A DNA stretch of 19,065 bases, from assembly GCA_003153935.1 (NCBI GenBank), contig PMCA01000008.1:1-19065 (forward strand). The letters run 5' to 3'. The notes under the pieces are model-generated. The model did no database searches and was not told the origin of the DNA. It saw only the letters and a program-made list of their open reading frames with translations. Position numbers and translations under genes: made by a program. This document shows, in pieces, positions 14,349-19,065 of this stretch. The stretch's first letter is position 1, and each line of letters begins with the position of its first letter. This DNA is from Elusimicrobiota bacterium. GTDB taxonomy: Bacteria; CAYTYR01; UBA6262.

Positions 14349-14367
14349 TCAAATGGGAGGATAACCA

Positions 14368-14973
14368 ATGCAGCCATTAACGGAAAAACAACAAAAGATA
14401 CTGGATTTTATCAAAGCGGCGCAACTGAGCAGCGGGGCGTCGCCGACTTTGAGGGAGATCATGAAAGAGTTCGGTTTCAAGTCCATCGGCACGGTGCAGG
14501 ATTACCTGAGGATACTGCAAGAGAAGGGTTATGTCCACAGGCGCGGCAAGTTCAAGGCGCGGTTCCTGGAGATCACCGGCCTGACCGCCAACCCGGTACT
14601 GCACATCCCGGTGCTGGGCCAGGTGCGCGCCGGCGCGCCGATACTGGCGGTGGAGAATATAGACGGCTACGTAAATCTGGATAAGTCCCTGCTGCGGCAG
14701 GGCGCGGATTTCGCGCTGAAGGTCAAAGGCGACAGCATGACCGGCGCTGGCATCTATGAAGGAGATTTTGTCCTGGTGCGCATCAATGCCCGCGCGGACA
14801 ACGGGGAGATAGTAGTAGCCAGGATCAATGACGAAGTGACGGTGAAAAAGTTTTACCGCGATAACCAGCACGAGCAAATCCGCTTGGAAGCCGCTAATCC
14901 TGCTTACGGTCCCATCGTTAACCGGGAGACACAAATTATCGGTAAGGTAGTAGGCGTATTTCGCAGATATTAA
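14368..14973 (+). CDS. lexA: LexA repressor, SOS regulator and self-cleaving protease
   Basis: Protein of 201 aa, normal LexA length. The N-terminal winged helix has the LexA start EKQQKILDFI and helix-turn-helix around SPTLREIMKEFGFKSIGTVQ. The C-terminal S24 domain has the cleavage bond A88-G89 in QVRAGAP, catalytic S123 in KGDSM and K160 in EVTVKKF; all three sit four residues later than in the E. coli protein, so the architecture matches closely. It should repress DNA-damage genes and cut itself when bound to RecA filaments. The recognition helix differs from E. coli LexA, in keeping with the different palindrome in its promoter. GGGAGG lies seven bases before the ATG. The downstream dinB gene is a plausible target. 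Confidence 0.96.
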   Translation: MQPLTEKQQKILDFIKAAQLSSGASPTLREIMKEFGFKSIGTVQDYLRILQEKGYVHRRGKFKARFLEITGLTANPVLHIPVLGQVRAGAPILAVENIDGYVNLDKSLLRQGADFALKVKGDSMTGAGIYEGDFVLVRINARADNGEIVVARINDEVTVKKFYRDNQHEQIRLEAANPAYGPIVNRETQIIGKVVGVFRRY

Positions 14974-14983
14974 AATAGTCTAC

Positions 14984-15097
14984 TGAGCTGCTGTCTCGGA
15001 TTGATTTCTTGGACATTATACTTTTCGAAATAAGCGTCAAGAGCCTTGGTTCGAAAAGTAAATGTCTCTGCGAAATCAACCCTGCGACATCCGCTCA
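14984..15097 (+). repeat. Long imperfect inverted repeat between lexA and the dinB block
   Basis: Left arm 14984-15029 and right arm 15050-15097 around a 20-base loop. Exact matching blocks from the outside in are TGAGC, TGTC, TTGATTTC, GACATT and the innermost 11-bp TACTTTTCGAA / TTCGAAAAGTA (15019-15029, 15050-15060). About 38 of 48 positions pair with three single-to-few-base gaps. There is no T-run after it, so it is not a standard terminator. It fills most of the 142-bp gap. It may be a MITE-like element, a structured leader of the dinB mRNA or an operator pair. Confidence 0.8.
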
Positions 15098-15115
15098 ACT
15101 TAGGGAGTTATCATT

Positions 15116-15361
15116 ATGACCGAAGTTATTGATGAACAAGTCAGGGTCGCCGCTGTTTTTTCCGGCGACAAGGTGAATCCGGTGTGGTTCACGTGGCGCG
15201 ACCGCAAGTACAAGATCGAGCAAGTGACCTACACCTGGCGGGACCGCGAAGGCGACGCCATAATGTATTATTTTAGCGTCCTGCATTCGGTCAATCTCTA
15301 CGAATTGCGCCTGAACGCCAAAACCCTCGTCTGGAGACTCCTCAAAGTTACGCAGGCATAA
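15116..15361 (+). CDS. Small DUF6504-like protein preceding dinB
   Basis: An 81-aa soluble protein. Its core is PVWFTWRDRKYKIEQVTYTW, followed by a strand (MYYFSV) and a YELRLN...VWRLLKV end. The pattern 'F-W-grrY-V...W...YeL...W-L' is what I remember of DUF6504, a small family encoded beside translesion polymerase genes in actinobacteria; that match is from memory. AGGGAG lies eight bases before the ATG. The stop is three bases before dinB, so the two are surely co-transcribed. A role as a polymerase accessory or SOS mutagenesis helper is inference from position. The many Trp, Tyr and Arg residues could suit nucleic acid contact. Confidence 0.7.
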   Translation: MTEVIDEQVRVAAVFSGDKVNPVWFTWRDRKYKIEQVTYTWRDREGDAIMYYFSVLHSVNLYELRLNAKTLVWRLLKVTQA

Positions 15362-15364
15362 TAC

Positions 15365-16603
15365 ATGACTAATCGCATTGTTTTGCATATCGACATGAAC
15401 GCGTTCTTCGCCTCCATCGAGCAGGCCACCAATCCCAGCCTGCGCCGCCGCCCGGTCATCGTCTGCGGCAACCCGGAGACCCGTACCGTAGTCTCCGCCG
15501 CCTCCTACGAAGCCAAGCCCTTTGGCGTCAAAGCCGGCATGAGCATAGGCGAGGCGCGCCGGTTGTGCCCGCAGGCGGTCTTTGTTATCGGCAATCTCGC
15601 CAAATACGTGGACACTTCCCGCCGCATTTTCAGCATTCTCAAGACTTTCTCCCAAAAGACGGAGATTTTCTCCATTGACGAGGCGTTCTTGGAGATAACC
15701 GATCACTGTTCCTCTTATGCCGCAGCGCCAAGGATAGGCCGGGCGATCAAACAAGCCGTCCTAGAGAAGATGGGCTTGACCTGCTCGGTCGGCATTGGGC
15801 CGAACAAGCTGATCGCCAAGTTGGCCAGCGATATGCAGAAGCCGGACGGCCTGGTATTGATCGAACCGGAGAAGGTAGCCGGCGTTTTGGAGAATTTGCC
15901 GATCGGGGAGCTGTGCGGCATCGGACGCCGGATGGAAAGGCATTTGCACGCTCTGGGCATCTATACCTGCGGCGAACTGGGTCGCTACCCGGTGGCGATC
16001 CTGCGGCAGAAATTCGGCATCATGGGTGAGCTCTACCATTACATGGGGCTAGGACGCGACGACACCCCGGTAAGTTTCAGCGGGGATGAAGAGCCGGTCA
16101 AGTCCATGGGACATTGCCATACCCTGGCGCGCGACACCAGTGATCCGGAAGAGGTGAAGAGGAATATTCTCGCTCTGAGCGAGCAGGTGGCGGTGCGCCT
16201 GCGCCAGGACGGCTATTCCGGCCGGACGATCTGCCTGGTCCTGCGCTACAGCGATTTTTTCACTTTCAGCCGGCATTTTACTGTTGATTATTTTATTGAT
16301 AGTGGCTATGATATATACCAGCAGGCCCTGAGGATACTCGCCCGTGTCGACTGGCAGGGTAAGGCCATCCGTTTGATCGGCATCAGCGTGTCCAACCTGG
16401 TGCGCCACAGCCAGCAATTGTATATCCTGGATGAATTTAACCGGCGACAAAAAGTTGACCGGGTCATGGATAAGATCAATCAAAAATACGGCGAGTTCAA
16501 GATCATGCGCGCCGCCATTATGCGGCAGGACCGCAAACCGGTGCAGCCGATCCTGGCGCGCGGCTTGTGGGCGAAAACCTTCACAAAAAATGACAATATT
16601 TAA
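15365..16603 (+). CDS. dinB: Y-family DNA polymerase IV (DinB)
   Basis: Protein of 412 aa that copies past damaged bases. The palm has the catalytic acidic residues D10 in HIDMNAFFAS and D105-E106 in SIDEAFLE. The polymerase signature region GNPETRTVVSAASYEAKPFGVKAGM and SVGIGPNKLIAKLASDMQKPDG match family members, followed by helix-hairpin-helix thumb residues ELCGIGRRM and a little-finger domain. QQLYILDEF near residue 355 resembles the QLxLF clamp-binding motif found in the same place in relatives. It sits close to lexA and behind the long inverted repeat, and is likely induced by DNA damage. Its 3' end overlaps the next gene by 14 bp. DinB rather than ImuB or UmuC because both catalytic acidic groups and the full length are present. 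Confidence 0.93.
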   Translation: MTNRIVLHIDMNAFFASIEQATNPSLRRRPVIVCGNPETRTVVSAASYEAKPFGVKAGMSIGEARRLCPQAVFVIGNLAKYVDTSRRIFSILKTFSQKTEIFSIDEAFLEITDHCSSYAAAPRIGRAIKQAVLEKMGLTCSVGIGPNKLIAKLASDMQKPDGLVLIEPEKVAGVLENLPIGELCGIGRRMERHLHALGIYTCGELGRYPVAILRQKFGIMGELYHYMGLGRDDTPVSFSGDEEPVKSMGHCHTLARDTSDPEEVKRNILALSEQVAVRLRQDGYSGRTICLVLRYSDFFTFSRHFTVDYFIDSGYDIYQQALRILARVDWQGKAIRLIGISVSNLVRHSQQLYILDEFNRRQKVDRVMDKINQKYGEFKIMRAAIMRQDRKPVQPILARGLWAKTFTKNDNI

Positions 16604-17201
16604 GAAGATAGACAAGGTTATTTTAGAGACCATAATATTACTGGCGATCGGCTTGAGCCTGTACGCGATCCTGACCAAGGCCTACGAGCAGGGTATCAAT
16701 GACCCCTTGTATGGCACCGATATTTTCGCCTTGAAAAAAGAGGCGGTGGATAAATATAACACGTATCTTTTTTCCGGATTGGCGCTGGTGGGGTTCATAC
16801 TACAGGTAGCGGTAACTTTTTTCAAAAGTAAAATAATAAATAAAATTTATTCCTGGAAAGTCTATTTTGTGGTATTTATAAGTGGGGTGGCGGTTTTCAG
16901 CTTCCTGAGCTCCGGCCTGGTATGGCTGGGGACCCGGCTGGCTAAACAGGAGTGGTTACCTAAGGTGATCGCCGCCCAGGTGGATATCTACCACGTGTCT
17001 AAACGGATCGTTATCAACAGGGGCTTGCGTGACGACCAGTTGCTTATAAGCGATCAGCGGAAGCTGCAGGCCATCAGAAAAATAAATTTCGCCCTGGCGG
17101 GCAGGTATCTAAAACAAATAGACGGTGTCCTGGAATTAGAGCCAGGTTCGGCTGACTATAATTCCCGGATCAGGCGCCTGGAAAGGTACTTCGAAAAGTG
17201 A
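16590..17201 (+). CDS. Three-helix membrane protein of unknown function
   Basis: Protein of 203 aa starting at the ATG at 16590, which overlaps the dinB end by 14 bp; the same frame is open upstream inside dinB but reads as out-of-frame polymerase sequence. Three hydrophobic segments lie at about 10-27, 53-72 and 84-104, with a charged loop (EQGINDPLYGTDIF) after the first. The remaining hundred residues are hydrophilic and mostly helical, with a dense Arg/Lys/Asp pattern such as QRKLQAIRKIN and a final tetratricopeptide-like stretch ending NSRIRRLERYFEK. I recognise no family. The stop overlaps the start of the phosphatase-like gene, so the two are translationally coupled and may work together at the membrane. 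Confidence 0.8.
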   Translation: MTIFKKIDKVILETIILLAIGLSLYAILTKAYEQGINDPLYGTDIFALKKEAVDKYNTYLFSGLALVGFILQVAVTFFKSKIINKIYSWKVYFVVFISGVAVFSFLSSGLVWLGTRLAKQEWLPKVIAAQVDIYHVSKRIVINRGLRDDQLLISDQRKLQAIRKINFALAGRYLKQIDGVLELEPGSADYNSRIRRLERYFEK

Positions 17202-17785
17202 GTAAACTGTCAAGGATCTGGCTGATATTGGCGTTAGTGGTGTTGCTTCCGGTGGCGGGGCAGGCGGCCCAGAAAGAATTGCTCGCCGTACCGCGTAATG
17301 ATCTGCCCGGCTTGACCAATTTTGCCAAAGTTTCCGACGGATTATACCGCGGGGCCCAACCGGAACCTGCGGGATTACTGGAATTGAAGAAAATGGGCGT
17401 CAAAACTATTATCAATCTCCGGGCCAAGCATACGGACGAGCCGATACTGGCGGGACTGGGTTTTAAATACGTCAGCATTCCTATAAGTTCCTGGAACCTG
17501 GATGAGGAGGATGTGGTCAGCTTTCTGCAAGTAGTGACCAACCCGGCAAACCAGCCGGTTTTTGTCCATTGCCAGTACGGGTCTGATCGCGTCGGAGTTA
17601 TGGTCGCGGTCTACCGCATGTACGCCCAGAACTGGGGCAAGAAAGACGCTTTAGCCGAGCTTAATAATTTCGGTTTCCATGAAGTTTGGGTCAATCTTAA
17701 GAGTTACCTGAATTACGTGGACTTGCGCCGGCTCAAGGATGAAGTGAATAAAGCTATGCCGCCGGAAATTAAAGTCGTAAAATGA
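17198..17785 (+). CDS. Exported tyrosine/dual-specificity phosphatase-like protein
   Basis: Protein of 195 aa starting at a GTG that overlaps the previous stop (GTGA), with GGAAAGG 11 bases upstream. A hydrophobic signal sequence (about 7-21, cleavage near GQAA at 24) sends it out of the cytoplasm or anchors it. The Cys phosphatase loop HCQYGSDR is complete: nucleophile C125, five residues, R131. VSDGLYRGAQP at the start of the domain and VKTIINLR in the centre are typical of the bacterial dual-specificity group (DSP / DUF442-like). The general acid Asp of the WPD loop may lie in SSWNLDEED. It should hydrolyse phosphate monoesters on an envelope substrate, possibly a phospholipid or inositide rather than phosphotyrosine. 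The substrate is unknown. Confidence 0.85.
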   Translation: MSKLSRIWLILALVVLLPVAGQAAQKELLAVPRNDLPGLTNFAKVSDGLYRGAQPEPAGLLELKKMGVKTIINLRAKHTDEPILAGLGFKYVSIPISSWNLDEEDVVSFLQVVTNPANQPVFVHCQYGSDRVGVMVAVYRMYAQNWGKKDALAELNNFGFHEVWVNLKSYLNYVDLRRLKDEVNKAMPPEIKVVK

Positions 17786-17794
17786 GAGGGGAAG

Positions 17795-18127
17795 ATGAAC
17801 AAAAGACAGCTCCCCCGTTTTAGGGACCGTGAAAGAATAGGTATCTTCGCGGTGGCTGACAAGAAACTGCTGGCCGAAGCGGAAACAGTTGACTTGAGCA
17901 TCAAGGGCGTGTGTTTCGAATCGGAAGCAGATTTTGAAGTGCGTGAACAATATTATATCGTTTTCGGTTATCTCCGCATCAACAAATTGGAAGTCCTCTC
18001 GCAAATACTGACCAAGTACCAAAAAAACAACAAACAATGCTATTCGGCCAGATTCCTGGAGGATGATGTGCTGAGAAAGAACAAGATCCGCAGTTATGTG
18101 GAAGCCATCAGAATAGGAAAATATTGA
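17795..18127 (+). CDS. PilZ domain protein (third of three)
   Basis: Small 110-aa protein with R4-Q-L-P-R8 (RxxxR) at the N-terminus and DLSIKG (DxSxxG) at 33-38, both c-di-GMP motifs, followed by a short beta-rich barrel ending in YSARFLEDD. Its loop lengths are shorter than those of the first two PilZ proteins in the window, and sequence identity among the three is limited to the motifs. GAGGGGAAG precedes the ATG, nine bp after the phosphatase gene. The stop codon overlaps the next ATG by one base (TGATG). It has no attached output domain. Binding of c-di-GMP is inferred. Confidence 0.8.
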   Translation: MNKRQLPRFRDRERIGIFAVADKKLLAEAETVDLSIKGVCFESEADFEVREQYYIVFGYLRINKLEVLSQILTKYQKNNKQCYSARFLEDDVLRKNKIRSYVEAIRIGKY

Positions 18128-18630
18128 TGATCAACGTTGACGAATTACGTCTGAACGAGCTGGAAGAAGCGGCGGAGTTCCTGAAATTCACCTGGGTCGA
18201 TACTTATAGCCATTTTTTATCTCAGGCCACCATCCAGAAAATGACGGATTTCTGGCTTAATACGGAGCTGTTGAAGAAGCAGGTCCTGGACCCGGATATC
18301 CTGTTCCTCTCCGCTAAAGATGATTCGCATAAGATCGTAGGCATGCTAACGGTCATTAAACTGGACAAAGAAACCGCCTTGCTGGCCCGGATGTTCGTGC
18401 ATCCCGAAAAACAAAGGCGGGGTATCGGTATGCGCCTGCTGAATGAAGCCATTGAACGTTTGCGCGGGTACAAAAAGATGCGGGCGGAAGTCGAAGAAAA
18501 AAATACCCGGGGAATGAACTTCTGCTTGAAACAGGGATTTAAAGAGATAGAAACCAAGCGGGAGCTGGTAGAGCAGGCGCTTATGTACATAACCGTGCTG
18601 GAGAAAACATTGGGGAGCCAGCCCCGGTAA
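18127..18630 (+). CDS. GNAT-family N-acetyltransferase
   Basis: Protein of 167 aa with the acetyl-CoA binding fold. Motif A is ARMFVHPEKQRRGIGMRLL, with the pyrophosphate loop Q96-R-R-G-I-G101, and the C-terminal NTRGMNFCLKQGFKE segment is the usual last strand-helix. The acyl acceptor is unknown; it could be an amine, protein N-terminus or small molecule. I start at ATG 18127, which overlaps the PilZ stop by one base; TTG 18124 just before it is possible but gives only one extra residue. It is co-transcribed with PilZ and the release-factor-like gene. Confidence 0.9.
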   Translation: MINVDELRLNELEEAAEFLKFTWVDTYSHFLSQATIQKMTDFWLNTELLKKQVLDPDILFLSAKDDSHKIVGMLTVIKLDKETALLARMFVHPEKQRRGIGMRLLNEAIERLRGYKKMRAEVEEKNTRGMNFCLKQGFKEIETKRELVEQALMYITVLEKTLGSQPR

Positions 18631-18636
18631 AAGGTG
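18631..18636 (+). promoter_or_regulatory. Ribosome binding site that decides the start of the last gene
   Basis: AAGGTG six bases before ATG 18643. It contains the alternative GTG start at 18634, which has no ribosome site of its own at good distance. Confidence 0.55.
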
Positions 18637-18642
18637 AAAGAT

Positions 18643-19059
18643 ATGGTTAGTTTTGGCGTCAGCGCGGAGAAAGAAAAGGCCTTAGCGGAAAAAATGACCG
18701 CTCTGGGCATCCGCGCAGCCGACTTGGAAGAGAGGTTCGTGCGCTCCCAGGGCAAGGGGGGACAGAACGTTAATAAGACCTCGACCGCCGTTTACCTGAA
18801 GCACCTACCGACCGGTATAGAAGTCAAATGTCAGCAGGAACGCTCGCAGGTCCTGAACCGGTTCCTGGCGCGGCGGATACTGGTTGATAAGATAGAACGC
18901 CTGGTTCTGGGCAAAAGGTCCGCTGAACAGCAGCGCGTAGAGAAGATCAGGCGGCAGAAACGCAAACGCTCCAAACGCGCCAAGGAAAAAATGCTGCAAG
19001 CTAAACATCTGCAATCCACCAGGAAAGCGCAACGCTCCTGGCGCCCCGATAACGAATAG
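18643..19059 (+). CDS. GGQ-domain release-factor-like protein (ribosome rescue, MTRFR-like)
   Basis: Protein of 138 aa with only the catalytic domain of class I release factors: [14 protein letters not shown] carries GGQ at 39-41, which hydrolyses peptidyl-tRNA. No codon-recognition domain is present. The C-terminal tail (about 95-130) is strongly basic ([14 protein letters not shown]). ArfB uses a similar tail in the empty mRNA channel, but the region after GGQ ([21 protein letters not shown]) looks closer to human mitochondrial MTRFR (C12orf65), which acts on split large subunits. That comparison is from memory. Start set at ATG 18643 because of AAGGTG upstream; GTG 18634 would add three residues. 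The gene is complete and ends six bases before the window end. Confidence 0.9.
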   Translation: MVSFGVSAEKEKALAEKMTALGIRAADLEERFVRSQGKGGQNVNKTSTAVYLKHLPTGIEVKCQQERSQVLNRFLARRILVDKIERLVLGKRSAEQQRVEKIRRQKRKRSKRAKEKMLQAKHLQSTRKAQRSWRPDNE

Positions 19060-19065
19060 CGAGAG

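Noticed and set aside
14377-14934. A 185-codon open frame on the - strand opposite lexA.
   Set aside because: lexA is complete with every catalytic residue; the antisense frame is a shadow without a promoter or ribosome site.
14984-15097. The long inverted repeat as an intrinsic terminator of lexA.
   Set aside because: Its arms are interrupted, the loop is 20 bases and no T-run follows, unlike the clear terminator at 14282-14317.
15095-15754. A 219-codon open frame on the - strand across the small DUF6504-like gene and the dinB start.
   Set aside because: It crosses two well-supported + strand genes and shows no domain.

Overview
This 19 kb window carries 26 protein genes, all on the + strand, packed with gaps mostly under 150 bp. 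I see no tRNA, rRNA, CRISPR array, transposase or other clear mobile gene. GC is moderate, starts are ATG with some GTG, and Shine-Dalgarno sites are usually clear. Diderm-style secretion (signal peptides, a lipobox, an M23 peptidase) and an oxygen-defence set typical of anaerobes (rubredoxin, flavodiiron protein, ferredoxin, protein disulfide oxidoreductase) point to an uncultured anaerobic bacterium. Something near Omnitrophota/Elusimicrobiota is my guess, with low confidence, because no marker gene here fixes the phylum.

Region 1 (1-7004) is a signalling block. It holds a soluble PAS histidine kinase with a Gly-Pro-Gly-Lys/Leu tetrapeptide leader, a PilZ protein, and a large membrane Cache-HAMP histidine kinase whose C-terminus is a degenerate GGDEF domain. 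Two stand-alone receivers, a glutamine-amidotransferase-like protein, a second PilZ protein and an exported two-domain protein follow. The theme is phosphorelay crossed with cyclic-di-GMP sensing.

Region 2 (7057-12645) is a redox operon behind a clear sigma-70 promoter: CcdA/DsbD-like electron carrier, exported TlpA-like thioredoxin, ferredoxin, rubredoxin, flavodiiron protein, AhpF-like thioredoxin reductase, double-CxxC protein disulfide oxidoreductase, FHA protein and exported M23 peptidase. The genes plausibly link cytosolic thiol reduction, export of reducing power and O2/NO/peroxide removal.

Region 3 (12646-14318) has greA and an orphan lipoprotein. Each has its own promoter, and the lipoprotein ends in an intrinsic terminator.

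Region 4 (14320-19059) is an SOS-type block. lexA has a perfect 18-bp palindrome filling its promoter spacer, a likely autoregulatory LexA box. A 114-bp imperfect inverted repeat follows, then a tight run: a small DUF6504-like protein, dinB, a three-helix membrane protein, an exported tyrosine-phosphatase-like protein, a third PilZ protein, a GNAT acetyltransferase and a GGQ release-factor-like protein resembling the mitochondrial rescue factor MTRFR.

The most interesting items are the LexA palindrome, the long hairpin between lexA and dinB, the kinase fused to a dead GGDEF domain that keeps an RxxD motif, and the split AhpF-like reductase/disulfide oxidoreductase pair inside an O2-defence operon.
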